Source: a candidate division WOR-3 bacterium
Lineage (GTDB): Bacteria; Hydrothermota; UBA3072
Reading direction: 5' to 3'
NCBI GenBank assembly: GCA_039804165.1
Contig: JBDRZZ010000006.1
Span: 26,217 to 90,216, forward strand
DNA length: 64,000 nt
The position numbers and the translations under genes were made by a program. The stretch's first letter is position 1; every line of letters begins with the position of its first letter. The notes under the pieces are model-generated. The model was not told the DNA's origin and searched no databases. It was given only the letters and a program-made list of their open reading frames with translations. This document shows positions 29,503 through 38,351 of this stretch, piece by piece.

Positions 29503-30156
29503 ATGGTTAAAACATTCTTTATTCTCATATCTTTTGGCTTTAATTGGTATGATGTTACTGTTGATTCAAAGGGGCGGATATTTCTTCTTTCTATGGAAGA
29601 TAGAATTGTAAGAGATTTAAAAGGAGATTTTAGTTTTCCCATTGAATCAATGTTTGCCCCAAATGCTATTTCTGCATCATCTTTTTCAATCTGGGTTACT
29701 TCTATTTCAGAGAAAAAGAGTCAGAGGTATTCATTATGGGGCGAACTTATTGGAGAAATTAATATAGGAGGTTTTGATATTGATGTGGATGAAAAAAGAG
29801 TTCTTATTGCGGGAGAAAAATCTTATTTAATTGATTTAAGTTCCGGAATTAACTTCATAATATCACACAAAGAGATGAAACGATGTGCTCTTTTTAAGGA
29901 TTCACTATTTCTTTATGGAAAAGACACAATTTATATTTTTGATAAAAAAGGAATCTTGAAAAGAAAAAAATTTATTCCTCAAGTTAAAGATATCTGTCTT
30001 TATAATAAAGAGCTTTGTTTTCTTTTTGAAGATTCTTTAATTATTGGGGAAACAATTGTTCCTGTATTTAAAGGGAAAAGAGTAGAGGGAAAAGACTCAT
30101 TTATTTCTATTCTTACAGATACAGGAGTTGTTTATTATCCCTCTAAAAAGCAATAA
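29503..30156 (+). CDS. Uncharacterised beta-rich, probably exported protein
   Basis: A 217-residue protein starting one base after the fmt stop, so co-translated. A short hydrophobic N-terminus (T-F-F-I-L-I-S-F-G-F) could be a signal. The rest has repeating beta units with the NHL-like phrase V-T-V-D-S-K-G-R-I-F-L-L and later D-V-D-E-K-R-V-L-I-A-G and L-F-L-Y-G-K-D-T-I-Y-I-F, suggesting a partial propeller. No catalytic motif, no CTD. Function unknown; it might monitor or bind at the surface. Confidence 0.65.
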   Translation: MVKTFFILISFGFNWYDVTVDSKGRIFLLSMEDRIVRDLKGDFSFPIESMFAPNAISASSFSIWVTSISEKKSQRYSLWGELIGEINIGGFDIDVDEKRVLIAGEKSYLIDLSSGINFIISHKEMKRCALFKDSLFLYGKDTIYIFDKKGILKRKKFIPQVKDICLYNKELCFLFEDSLIIGETIVPVFKGKRVEGKDSFISILTDTGVVYYPSKKQ

Positions 30157-30254
30157 TTTTTATATAGACTTGACAAAATTAAATTTCTTTTTAGTTTTTG
30201 AAATGAGTTGGTTGATGATGAGTTATCTTTTAGACAATGAAATCCGAGGAAATA

Positions 30255-30770
30255 ATGGATGAGAAGGTTTTATATACTTTAAACTATGGAGTATATTTGA
30301 TATCCACAAAATTTCAAGATAAAATTAATGGACAGATAGCAAATGTTGTTTTTCAGGTGACTTCAGAGCCACCTAAGATTGCAATTTGTCTTAATAAAAA
30401 AAATCTCACGCATTTGATGATTCTTAATAGCGGAATTTTTAATGTCTCTATTCTTGGAAGAAGCTGTAATATGAAATTTATAGGGAAGTTTGGTTTTAAG
30501 AGCGGAAGAGATATTAATAAATTTGAAGATGTCAATTACATTATTGGAAAGAATGGAGCTCCAATAGTTAAGGATTTTTCTGTGGCTTATCTTGAGTGTG
30601 AGGTAGAGAAAATGTTGGATGTTGGGACGCATTCTCTTTTTATAGGAAAAGTTACTGAGGGAAATTTTTTGAATGAAGATACTCCCCTTACTTATTCCTA
30701 TTATCATTCAGAACTAAAAGGAAAGGAGCCGGAGAATGCTCCAACATTTGTAAAAAAAAGAAAGGAGTGA
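30255..30770 (+). CDS. Flavin reductase-like FMN-binding protein
   Basis: A 171-residue protein of the flavin reductase-like split-barrel family. Opening M-D-E-K-V-L-Y-T-L-N-Y-G-V-Y-L-I-S-T, N-V-V-F-Q-V-T-S-E-P-P-K-I-A-I-C-L near residue 35, F-N-V-S-I-L-G near 65 and a C-terminal G-K-V-T-E-G strand. The start used has GAGG upstream; an earlier ATG at 30237 lacks a site. The rubredoxin gene follows three bases after its stop. In clostridia and archaea such flavin reductases are fused to rubredoxin (high-molecular-weight rubredoxin) and pass electrons to flavodiiron proteins that remove oxygen or nitric oxide; here the two parts are separate genes. Confidence 0.88.
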   Translation: MDEKVLYTLNYGVYLISTKFQDKINGQIANVVFQVTSEPPKIAICLNKKNLTHLMILNSGIFNVSILGRSCNMKFIGKFGFKSGRDINKFEDVNYIIGKNGAPIVKDFSVAYLECEVEKMLDVGTHSLFIGKVTEGNFLNEDTPLTYSYYHSELKGKEPENAPTFVKKRKE

Positions 30771-30773
30771 GGA

Positions 30774-30950
30774 ATGGATAGATACGAATGTACAATCTGT
30801 GGGTATATTTATGATCCAGTAGAAGGAGATCCTGAAAATGGGGTTGCCCCTGGAACACCATTTAGAAGTCTCCCTTTAGATTGGGTTTGTCCTGTTTGCG
30901 GAGCTTCCAAAGAGGATTTTGAGAGGATCGAAGAGGAGGAAGAAATTTAA
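30774..30950 (+). CDS. Rubredoxin
   Basis: A 58-residue one-iron electron carrier with the four ligands C6, C9 (C-T-I-C-G-Y-I-Y-D) and C39, C42 (D-W-V-C-P-V-C-G-A), and the central G[12 protein letters not shown] loop. The acidic tail E-E-E-E-E-I is usual. GGAGTGAGG precedes the ATG, and the gene is three bases downstream of the flavin reductase gene, so both form one electron-transfer pair. Confidence 0.97.
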   Translation: MDRYECTICGYIYDPVEGDPENGVAPGTPFRSLPLDWVCPVCGASKEDFERIEEEEEI

Positions 30951-30995
30951 GTTAGCTTTGTCTGGTTTAATGTAAAATAAATATTGTGTTTTAAA

Positions 30996-31712
30996 ATGTG
31001 GGTAATTTTTTTAGCTTTTATGCTAAAGGATACAAGTTATGTAAAGAGAGAACTATTAAAATCAGACTCTTTATATTTGGAGAGTTATAAAGATGAAGCT
31101 CTTTTTGATAAAGCAGAGAAGATTGTTGATTCTCTTTTGTTGAATTCAAAAATATTAGTGGATGAAATCTTATGGAGGAAAGCTCATTTTTGTTTTGAGA
31201 GAGGATACGCTCTTAAGGAAATTTCAAGAAAAAAAGAATGGTATAAAAAAGGGGAAGAGTTTGCAAGGCTTGCAATTAAAAACAATCCAAATAATCCAGA
31301 GGCCCATTTTTGGTTTGCTATAAATAAGGGAGCCATTGGTAAGTTGAATGGTGTTTTACATTCCCTTTTTATGATTGGAGATCTTAAAAAAGAAGCAGAG
31401 AGAATAATAGAGCTTAAGCCTGATCATCCAGGAGCTCATATAATTATTGGAGAAATTTATAAATCTCTGCCAGAAATTTTTGGGGGCGATAAAAATAAGG
31501 CTTTAGATGAGTTTAAATTGGCCATTGAAAAGGATTCTCTTTATACAGCTAGTTATATAAGCCTTGCAGAAACTTATAAAGAGATAGGGGATAGCTCAAA
31601 AGCGAAAGAAACTCTTTATAAGTTATTATCTCTTAAAAATTCTCGGGATATAAGAAGATTTAATTTATATGAAATAAAAGAAGCTAAAGAATTATTGAGA
31701 CAAATAAAGTAA
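30996..31712 (+). CDS. Tetratricopeptide-repeat protein
   Basis: A 238-residue protein with a short hydrophobic N-terminus (M-W-V-I-F-L-A-F-M-L), perhaps a signal. Helical repeats follow: A-R-L-A-I-K-N-N-P-N-N-P-E-A-H-F-W-F-A (residues ~88-105), I-E-L-K-P-D-H-P-G-A-H-I-I-I-G-E-I-Y (~140) and F-K-L-A-I-E-K-D-S-L-Y-T-A-S-Y-I-S-L-A (~175). The N-P-x-x-P-E-A-H and A-x-x-x-Y spacing fits TPRs. The start is taken at the ATG, not an upstream TTG; no strong ribosome site. Probably a scaffold; partner unknown. It converges on the propeller-protein gene with only six bases between stops. Confidence 0.75.
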   Translation: MWVIFLAFMLKDTSYVKRELLKSDSLYLESYKDEALFDKAEKIVDSLLLNSKILVDEILWRKAHFCFERGYALKEISRKKEWYKKGEEFARLAIKNNPNNPEAHFWFAINKGAIGKLNGVLHSLFMIGDLKKEAERIIELKPDHPGAHIIIGEIYKSLPEIFGGDKNKALDEFKLAIEKDSLYTASYISLAETYKEIGDSSKAKETLYKLLSLKNSRDIRRFNLYEIKEAKELLRQIK

Positions 31713-31718
31713 AAATAT

Positions 31719-33617
31719 TTAAATTTTTATTCTTATAACTTTCACGTTACCGCTTTTATCCAGGCCTCTAATTGCAATATTTTCCTCTTTTTTATGAACT
31801 TTGAATTGGAATTTTTCTTTCATTTCATCAAAAAGTCCATCCAAAGCTTTAGCATTTTTCCAGTGATATTCCTGTGTGATTTTTGTAGTGTATTTAGCAC
31901 CAATTATTGGAGAAAGTTCGTCAGAAATAATTCCTGAAACTACCACACTATCTCCAATATATTTTTTTTCTATTTCTTTTATCTCTGGTGGGGTTTGATC
32001 GACCAAAAAAGAGGTGATTTTTTCTGCTTTAAGGGGTTGAGTTTGATCTATATTGTCCTTTGCAACTAATTTAACATAATAATTCCCATCAGGATAAGCA
32101 GAGATGTTTATAAAATAACTGTTATTGGTTAAGTCCTCTTTTATTTTCTCCCATGTTTTGGAATCAGAAGAGATATAAAGATCAAATAACAGACGATCTT
32201 GTTCAGGATCTCTTGCCTCCCAATAAAAACAGAGAAGCCCTTCTGGAATGAAAAAAGCCTCTTCTGGGATAAAAAAACCCATTTTTCTAAGGCGCTCTTT
32301 TTCTTCCTGTGAGATATTTGACCCCCCAAAGGGAAAGTTTTCGGTTCCTCTCCCGCTTCCAACTCTAGGTGGAAGGGCAGTTAATTTTTCTATTTGGGGA
32401 GGGGAGTTCTGTTTACCATAAGAAATTTGAACTTTCTTTAAGCTTGAACTCTTCCTTTTTAAAACTGCTTTCCACTGAATAAAAGGGGTTTTTATTGAAA
32501 TACTATTTTCAATTTTTTCCCATTTACTCCAAGAGGAATCAACTTCTTTTTTATTTCCCCCTCTTATGAAAAAGCTAATATCTCCTTTTCCTTCATAGTT
32601 TAAATTTCCCCATACGACAGGATATCCTCCTTTAAACACCGAAGAAATATACTCTCCTTCTTTTACCATCTTGTTTTTTATTTTATAAACTTTGGCAGGA
32701 TATCCAGTTCCAATCCAAAGTTCCCCATCAATACTTTTAAGAGTTGTGATCCTTGATTCTTCCAAATCTAAAATTATTTTAAGATCATCTTTATGGAACT
32801 CTCCGATTTGTCCATCTTCTCCTTCTCCAGCATAAAAGGTTCCCCCAGATTCTTCTCCACACAATATGGGAGTTCCTTTGTAGACTTCGTATTCCATATT
32901 ATTAATAAAAAACTTTATTTCCCCTATGTTTTCTTTTTCTGTTTGGGAAAGGCCTGAAACACATAAAGTTTCTCCTATAAATCCAAGTCCGTTTATTTCC
33001 TCAAGCTGGGGATCATAATAGACCTTCAAGATAGAATCTTTCTCTAATTTATATATAACTCCAGGATTTGCAGTTCCAAGGAATAATTCATCTCCCTTTT
33101 TGAATATTTTTGTAACAGAGGTTGCCTCTACTTTGAAAACCTCCTTGAAATTTCTATTCTCCAATTTGAAGACTTTGCCAAAGGGGCCTGTTCCAAATAG
33201 AAGCTTTCCTTTAAAATCAGAGATAGAAAAAACGTTTTCTGCTGGAATTGACAATGAGTCTATTATTTTAGAACCTTTTATAAAAAAAGTCTTTCCTAAA
33301 GGAGAAAGCCCAACGATTAGAGTATTGCCTTTCCCTGAAAGAGAAATCATTGCTCCTTCTCTATTCAAAATTGTGTCTTTTTTCCCGGTCTCAGAAATTC
33401 TGACAACCATTCCAAGATCAGATATACCTAAATAGAGATCTTTGTCTATCTTTACTATGCTTGATATAAATCCGCTGCTTTCCCAAGGTAATGTATCTAT
33501 TTCCTTTCCAAGATATATAGAGTCTCTGGAAATAACTGTGCCTTTTGGAATACCTTTATAAAGGGAATCTCCTTCGTAAATCCATAGATAAGCCATAGAG
33601 ATTAAAGAAAGAAACAT
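31719..33617 (-). CDS. Exported protein with N-terminal propeller-like repeats and Ig-like C-terminus
   Basis: A 632-residue protein with a short signal (M-F-L-S-L-I-S-M-A-Y-L). Residues ~45-330 hold ~45-residue repeats with cores such as D-L-Y-L-G-I-S-D-L-G-M-V, L-L-F-G-T-G-P-F-G-K-V-F-K-L and L-W-I-G-T-G-Y-P-A-K-V-Y-K-I, reminiscent of two-component-regulator or NHL propellers. A proline/glycine-rich linker follows (P-P-R-V-G-S-G-R-G), then Fn3-like strands (Y-P-D-G-N-Y-Y-V-K-L-V-A-K-D) with D-Q-T-P-P-E-I. No CTD. It is the last gene of the operon, two bases after the S55 peptidase gene, which implies a shared function, for example substrate or partner of that protease. Confidence 0.72.
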   Translation of the reverse strand: MFLSLISMAYLWIYEGDSLYKGIPKGTVISRDSIYLGKEIDTLPWESSGFISSIVKIDKDLYLGISDLGMVVRISETGKKDTILNREGAMISLSGKGNTLIVGLSPLGKTFFIKGSKIIDSLSIPAENVFSISDFKGKLLFGTGPFGKVFKLENRNFKEVFKVEATSVTKIFKKGDELFLGTANPGVIYKLEKDSILKVYYDPQLEEINGLGFIGETLCVSGLSQTEKENIGEIKFFINNMEYEVYKGTPILCGEESGGTFYAGEGEDGQIGEFHKDDLKIILDLEESRITTLKSIDGELWIGTGYPAKVYKIKNKMVKEGEYISSVFKGGYPVVWGNLNYEGKGDISFFIRGGNKKEVDSSWSKWEKIENSISIKTPFIQWKAVLKRKSSSLKKVQISYGKQNSPPQIEKLTALPPRVGSGRGTENFPFGGSNISQEEKERLRKMGFFIPEEAFFIPEGLLCFYWEARDPEQDRLLFDLYISSDSKTWEKIKEDLTNNSYFINISAYPDGNYYVKLVAKDNIDQTQPLKAEKITSFLVDQTPPEIKEIEKKYIGDSVVVSGIISDELSPIIGAKYTTKITQEYHWKNAKALDGLFDEMKEKFQFKVHKKEENIAIRGLDKSGNVKVIRIKI

Positions 33618-33618
33618 T

Positions 33619-35217
33619 TTACCTCCTAATTTCTATTGAGAGGGAGCTTTCTCCTTCAAGAGGTCCGTCAAATTTTATTTTTTCTTCTTTAATTAAATAC
33701 ATTTCACTTTGGGTAACTCTTTTTCTTTTTTCCATTATATTTCTTAAACTAGGCGGAAGGCTTTTAAATTCTCCTGCCTCTGTATTTAAAGAAACTCCTT
33801 TTTTATAGAAACAGAGAATTAGTTCATCTGGAGCAGGAAGTGAATTTATAAATTCTCTCCATTTTGAGAAGGAGTTAAACTGAAAATTTAAAGGAGCTCT
33901 TTCTAATTCATAATATAAATATTCATTTCTTCCAGAAACTTTAATTAAAAGATCCGAAGGAGCGTCTGGAGCTATGAAGCTAAAGTTAACTGTTGTATCT
34001 GATTTGCGAAACCTCGTTAGTCTCACGCTTAAATTAATTGTGTCTCCTAATTTGAAATTTTTCTTTTTAATAAGAAGATCTTTTATGATGTATTCTTTTA
34101 TTTCGGGGAAAATAGAAAGGTCTACTAAAATAGAATCAATTTTAACATTTTCAAGATTATTCTCTTGAATTTGTAGAAAAATTTCCCTTGAAAACTTATA
34201 TAAATCATATTGGACTTGAGTCCCGCTAATAGCAAAAGGAACTTTAATATCTCCTTTAGAAGTCCAAATTTTGAAATTTCCTAAAGTGGTGGCATCTCCA
34301 AATAATCCTTTATTTTCAATCCAGTTTGAAAGGAGAATAAAAGGAGAAACGAGAGGGAAAATACTCTTTTCGGATGCGACTTTATATTTCTTTTGAATTT
34401 CTCCGAATTTGATCTTGTAATCAATCATAGGGGGTGTTTCTCCAATTATAGCTTTTATTCCCGAATTACCATCAAAGATTACTTTTCCAATTATCTCCCC
34501 TGGTATAGCAAAATTGAAAGAACGATAATAAGAGGGTAGATAACTTAAAACTTCTCCTCCACAGAATGGAAGTTCAGTAAAACCAACCCCATAAGCTGAG
34601 TGTCCAAAAGCAAAGATTGTATCTCCCACTATTTCAGTTATTGTTCCTATTGCAGAGATATTCCCGTCGCCTGAAACAATAGTGATTCCGCACACACCTC
34701 CTGGAGTTAAATTAGCGACTTTTGTTTTACCTCCACTAAATGGTTGAGAGATAGAAAAATTAAAAGGCAAAGAATCCAGGAAGGGAAGAGAGGAAGCAGG
34801 GAATCCATAAACAGTAAGAATGGGTTTTATAGGAGAGAAAGTTGAAGAGCCAAGTGTTTTTTTTATAGTCATTTTTTTCATTTCCGTAAAAGGAGTAATT
34901 CCACAAATTGGTTCTTTTGAGAATGCCCATCCAGAAGCAATTGCTCCTAAGAGTTTCCCTTCTATATAAACAGGACTTCCACTCATACCTGCTACAATTC
35001 CTGCTTCTTCTACAATTTTTCCTTTTAATTTTGCAATAATCATTTCACCACTTCCAGCCTCTCCAGGAATCTTGCCTAAAATTTCAACTTCAAGAGTGTC
35101 TATTTTCTTTCCCCCAAAAGAACTTAGGGCAATTCCCTTCATCCCTTTCTCTACTTTTTGAGGATTTATAAATTCAAAAGCTTCGATAATTTGAAACAGT
35201 AAGGTTATAGTTAACAT
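33619..35217 (-). CDS. SpoIVB-type (S55) serine peptidase domain protein
   Basis: A 532-residue exported protein. The S55 domain covers about residues 18-260: G-M-K-G-I-A-L-S-S-F-G-G near 25 and the nucleophile block V-A-G-M-S-G-S-P-V-Y-I, in which S79 is the likely catalytic serine, then I-T-P-F-T-E-M. F-A-F-G-H-S-A-Y-G-V-G near 200 probably supplies the histidine. The C-terminal half is beta-rich. In Bacillus, SpoIVB signals across a membrane by cleaving a partner; outside spore formers the role is unknown. No sporulation genes are seen here. It lies 50 bases after rpmA and two bases before the propeller-protein gene, at the end of a housekeeping operon. Confidence 0.82.
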   Translation of the reverse strand: MLTITLLFQIIEAFEFINPQKVEKGMKGIALSSFGGKKIDTLEVEILGKIPGEAGSGEMIIAKLKGKIVEEAGIVAGMSGSPVYIEGKLLGAIASGWAFSKEPICGITPFTEMKKMTIKKTLGSSTFSPIKPILTVYGFPASSLPFLDSLPFNFSISQPFSGGKTKVANLTPGGVCGITIVSGDGNISAIGTITEIVGDTIFAFGHSAYGVGFTELPFCGGEVLSYLPSYYRSFNFAIPGEIIGKVIFDGNSGIKAIIGETPPMIDYKIKFGEIQKKYKVASEKSIFPLVSPFILLSNWIENKGLFGDATTLGNFKIWTSKGDIKVPFAISGTQVQYDLYKFSREIFLQIQENNLENVKIDSILVDLSIFPEIKEYIIKDLLIKKKNFKLGDTINLSVRLTRFRKSDTTVNFSFIAPDAPSDLLIKVSGRNEYLYYELERAPLNFQFNSFSKWREFINSLPAPDELILCFYKKGVSLNTEAGEFKSLPPSLRNIMEKRKRVTQSEMYLIKEEKIKFDGPLEGESSLSIEIRR

Positions 35218-35269
35218 ATTAGAAAAAACAATAAAATTTAATTAATTCTTCAGAGATTTTATTTTTATT

Positions 35270-35521
35270 TTACTCTGAAATTACATTTATAACCTTTTTA
35301 CCGTGGCGTCTTCCGAATTCTACTCTACCAGATTTTAAAGCAAAAAGGGTGTTATCTCCTCCCATTCCAACATTCCAGCCAGGATGATATTTTGTTCCTC
35401 TTTGGCGGATTAAGATGGATCCTGCTTCTACTCTTTCTCCCTCAAATCGTTTAACACCAAGATATTTTGGATTTGAATCCCTACCATTATGTGAAGAACC
35501 AACGCCCTTTTTATGTGCCAT
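35270..35521 (-). CDS. rpmA: Ribosomal protein bL27
   Basis: Full 83-residue L27: [16 protein letters not shown] with no cleavable N-terminal extension, [10 protein letters not shown] near residue 36, and [11 protein letters not shown]. It sits in the 50S peptidyl-transferase region. It is 13 bases downstream of rplU, the conserved L21-L27 pair. Confidence 0.99.
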   Translation of the reverse strand: MAHKKGVGSSHNGRDSNPKYLGVKRFEGERVEAGSILIRQRGTKYHPGWNVGMGGDNTLFALKSGRVEFGRRHGKKVINVISE

Positions 35522-35534
35522 TTATGAACCTCCT

Positions 35535-36020
35535 TTATTTTTTCTTCGTTGTTTTTCCTTTTTTTGTGGTTTTTGTAGAGGTTTTCTTTGTTGTTTTTGT
35601 TTTTTCTTTTTTCCCTTTGGCTTTCTTTTCTTTTTTCTCTTTCATTTCTATTTTTTCAATTTCTTTTGCTTCTTCTATAGGTTCACTCACTATCGTCTCC
35701 TCTTTTGGCTTTCCAAGTAGAATATCCTTTATTTCTATTTCTGTATAAGTTTGGGTATGTCCTCTTTTTCTTCTATATCTATTCCTTCTTTTGAATTTAA
35801 ACACCAATATTTTATCATATTTTCCATGAGAAACAACCTCTGCAACCACAGAAGCTCCTTCAACATAAGGTTGTCCAATTTTTAGATCCCCATTTTTTAA
35901 TAGGAGAACTTTATCAAAAGTTACAGTTTCCCCAATTTTGTTATTTAAACGAGGGATCTTTAGTTTATCTCCTTTATTTCCAATATATTGAAATCCTTTA
36001 GCTTCAAAGACTGCAAACAT
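35535..36020 (-). CDS. rplU: Ribosomal protein bL21 with a long lysine-rich C-terminal tail
   Basis: Residues 1-102 are a normal bL21 ([12 protein letters not shown] near the start; [13 protein letters not shown] near 80, the rRNA-binding loop). About 60 extra residues follow: an acidic part ([12 protein letters not shown]) then a strongly basic K/T-rich tail ([12 protein letters not shown]). bL21 is usually about 100-105 residues, so the tail is an addition, probably disordered and RNA-binding. It is not a frameshift, since the frame continues to a stop before rpmA. Confidence 0.96.
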   Translation of the reverse strand: MFAVFEAKGFQYIGNKGDKLKIPRLNNKIGETVTFDKVLLLKNGDLKIGQPYVEGASVVAEVVSHGKYDKILVFKFKRRNRYRRKRGHTQTYTEIEIKDILLGKPKEETIVSEPIEEAKEIEKIEMKEKKEKKAKGKKEKTKTTKKTSTKTTKKGKTTKKK

Positions 36021-36039
36021 CTAAACCTCCTTTCTTATC

Positions 36040-36390
36040 TTATTCAGAATCCTTGGGTTCTACTGGAGTTTCTGGGATTTCTTCTAGTGGAAATTCTACT
36101 TTTTCTTCTGAGAGTCCTTTTCTTAGCTTTTTTTCTATTTTTCCTCCTTCAGTTTTGGTAACTCGCGGAATTCTTATTGCTATTGTTGTGGAAGTAAGGA
36201 AAAATAAAGCTGCCAGAACAATCGTTACTTTTCTTAGGAAAATAGAAGCACCTCTTCCTCCGAAGAGGGATCCACTTCCTCCTCCTCCAAAAACAGAGCT
36301 CATACCAGCTCCATGAGATTGTTGCATAAGAATAACTAAAATTAAAAGCACTGCAAAAAAAACGTGGAGAGTTATAAGAAAACCTAACAT
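36040..36390 (-). CDS. secG: Protein translocase subunit SecG
   Basis: A 116-residue inner-membrane protein with two helices (L-G-F-L-I-T-L-H-V-F-F-A-V-L-L-I-L-V and T-I-V-L-A-A-L-F-F-L-T). They are joined by the SecG hallmark L-M-Q-Q-S-H-G-A-G-M, a glycine-rich G-G-G-G-S-G-S-L-F-G-G-R-G loop, and an acidic proline-rich tail. It assists SecYE-dependent export. The start overlaps the tpiA stop by seven bases; tpiA-secG is a common order. Confidence 0.96.
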   Translation of the reverse strand: MLGFLITLHVFFAVLLILVILMQQSHGAGMSSVFGGGGSGSLFGGRGASIFLRKVTIVLAALFFLTSTTIAIRIPRVTKTEGGKIEKKLRKGLSEEKVEFPLEEIPETPVEPKDSE

Positions 36391-37133
36391 CTAATCTCCT
36401 TTGCTATGTTTACCATTTCTATAAAACCATTAACTTCGAGTGAAGCGCCTCCAATTAAAGCTCCATCGATGTTTTTTTTAGAGATAAATTCTCGTATATT
36501 GTGTGTTTTAACAGAGCCTCCATAGATGATTCTAACTTTCTCACCTTTATTTCCTAACTTTTCTCTTATAAGAGAATGCATCTCCTCTGCCTCTTCAGGA
36601 TGGGGAGTTTTTCCGCTCCCAATTGCCCAGACAGGCTCATAGGCAATTGCAAGATTTTCTGGAATGTATTCAATTCCTAACAATGCTTCTTCTATCTGGA
36701 TGTTTAGAATTTCCTTCGTTTTACCTTCATCTCTCTCTCTTTCTGTTTCTCCTATACAAAGAACAACCTTTAACCCTTCTTTTAAAGCCTTTTCAACTTT
36801 CTTTCTAACAGTTGCATTTGTTTCTCCGAAATATGTTCTCCTTTCAGAATGTCCTATTATTACCCATTCCACTCCAAGCTCTTTAAGGAAAAGAGGGGAT
36901 ATTTCGCCTGTATAGGCTCCTTTATCTTCCCAGAAAAGATTTTGAGCACCAATAGAAATTCCAGTATCCTTAAAGCTCCTTATTGCTTCCGGGATGGAGG
37001 TAAAGGGTGGAGCTACAAAAACATCCACTCCGTTTGCTGAGAACTTTTTCTCCTTAATCTCTTTCGCAAAATTAGCCGTTTCCTTTACTCCATTATACAT
37101 TTTCCAATTTCCGCCAATAAGCATTTTTCTCAT
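36384..37133 (-). CDS. tpiA: Triosephosphate isomerase
   Basis: Interconverts dihydroxyacetone phosphate and glyceraldehyde 3-phosphate. It is 249 residues, usual length. Catalytic residues are visible: lysine in G-N-W-K-M-Y near residue 12, histidine in I-I-G-H-S-E-R-R near 95, and glutamate in A-Y-E-P-V-W-A-I-G-S-G near 165. Phosphate-binding G-G-S-V-K near 210. It lies nine bases downstream of pgk in a gap-pgk-tpiA glycolytic cluster. Confidence 0.98.
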   Translation of the reverse strand: MRKMLIGGNWKMYNGVKETANFAKEIKEKKFSANGVDVFVAPPFTSIPEAIRSFKDTGISIGAQNLFWEDKGAYTGEISPLFLKELGVEWVIIGHSERRTYFGETNATVRKKVEKALKEGLKVVLCIGETERERDEGKTKEILNIQIEEALLGIEYIPENLAIAYEPVWAIGSGKTPHPEEAEEMHSLIREKLGNKGEKVRIIYGGSVKTHNIREFISKKNIDGALIGGASLEVNGFIEMVNIAKEIRC

Positions 37134-37142
37134 TTCAAACCC

Positions 37143-38351
37143 CTATCCTGCAATTATCTTTATTCCAGGTAATTCCTTTCCTCCTACAAATTCAAGAGAA
37201 GCTCCTCCTCCTGTAGAAAGATGAGTAACTGAGATCTCTGTTCCTTCGAAGACTTTGTCAGTATCTCCGCCCCCTACCACAGTGAAACCTCCTTTTTCTG
37301 TAAGTTTACCAATTTCTTTTGCGATTTCCCAAGTTCCTTTATCAAAGGGAGGTTTTTCAAACACTCCAAGAGGTCCATTCCAGAAAAGGGTTTTAGAGCT
37401 TGCGATTATTTTCTTGTAGATTCCTATAGTCTTTTCTCCTATGTCAACTCCCATTTTTCCTTTTGGAATATCAAAAGAAGAAACAACGTTCCATTTTACA
37501 TCAGGAGGAATACTTTTTATATCCTTAGTGTAGTCTATAACCACTACGTCTTCAGGAAGAAGGAAGTTTTTCTTTTCTTTTTCTATAATTTTAATAGCCT
37601 CTTCAACATCTTTAAGCAACTCTTTTTCAATAGGAGAATCACCCACATTTCCGCCTTTAAAATGAATAAAGCTAAAGCACATTGCACCCCCAATTAAGAT
37701 ATTATCTGCAAGAGGAGCCAGATTTTTTATTACAGGGATTTTTGTTTCTAATTTTACTCCTCCAAGCACTACCGTGAATGGTGATTCTGGATTTTCAAGA
37801 AGTTTTGAAAGATTCTTTATCTCTTCTAACATCAAGAATCCAATAGCTTTTTCTTTTATAAATTCGGCAACTCCATAAGTAGAAGCGTGGGCTCTGTGAG
37901 CTGTAGCAAATGCATCATTTACATAAACATCCCCAAGATTACCAAGGAGTCTTGAGAATTCTTTATCGTTTTTTTCTTCTTCCGGATGGAATCTTGTGTT
38001 TTCTAGTAGAAGTAAGTCTCCACTTTTAAGAGAGCTTACCTTTTTTTCTACCTCAGGACCTACAGTTTTTTCTATAAACTGGACTTCTTTTCCTAATAGC
38101 TCTGAAAGTCGCTTAGCTATAGGCATAAGAGATAGCTCTTTTACAACCTTCCCTTTTGGTCTTCCAAGATGAGACATCATAATTGTAATAGCTCCATTCT
38201 CCATTAAATAACGAATTGTGGGTAAGCTTGCTCTAAGCCTTGTATCATCCTCTATTTTTCCTTCTGATATTGGAACATTAAAATCAAAGCGACAAAGGAC
38301 TCTTTTGTTTTTTACGTTAAGGTCTTTAATTAAAGGAACTTTATTAATCAT
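37143..38351 (-). CDS. pgk: Phosphoglycerate kinase
   Basis: Transfers the phosphate of 1,3-bisphosphoglycerate to ADP. It is 402 residues from the start used (M-I-N-K-V-P-L-I-K-D-L), which overlaps the gap stop by ATGA and has GGAAG upstream; an upstream in-frame start inside gap is rejected. Motifs: V-L-C-R-F-D-F-N-V-P near residue 18, M-S-H-L-G-R-P-K-G near 60, D-A-F-A-T-A-H-R near 165, and the nucleotide loop G-G-G-D-T near 373. Not fused to tpiA as in some Thermotogae. Confidence 0.98.
   Translation of the reverse strand: MINKVPLIKDLNVKNKRVLCRFDFNVPISEGKIEDDTRLRASLPTIRYLMENGAITIMMSHLGRPKGKVVKELSLMPIAKRLSELLGKEVQFIEKTVGPEVEKKVSSLKSGDLLLLENTRFHPEEEKNDKEFSRLLGNLGDVYVNDAFATAHRAHASTYGVAEFIKEKAIGFLMLEEIKNLSKLLENPESPFTVVLGGVKLETKIPVIKNLAPLADNILIGGAMCFSFIHFKGGNVGDSPIEKELLKDVEEAIKIIEKEKKNFLLPEDVVVIDYTKDIKSIPPDVKWNVVSSFDIPKGKMGVDIGEKTIGIYKKIIASSKTLFWNGPLGVFEKPPFDKGTWEIAKEIGKLTEKGGFTVVGGGDTDKVFEGTEISVTHLSTGGGASLEFVGGKELPGIKIIAG

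Noticed and set aside
35415-35748. Overlapping plus-strand frames rich in Phe and Cys
   Set aside because: Antisense shadow of the K/T-rich tail of bL21 and the start of bL27; low complexity caused by lysine codons read backwards.
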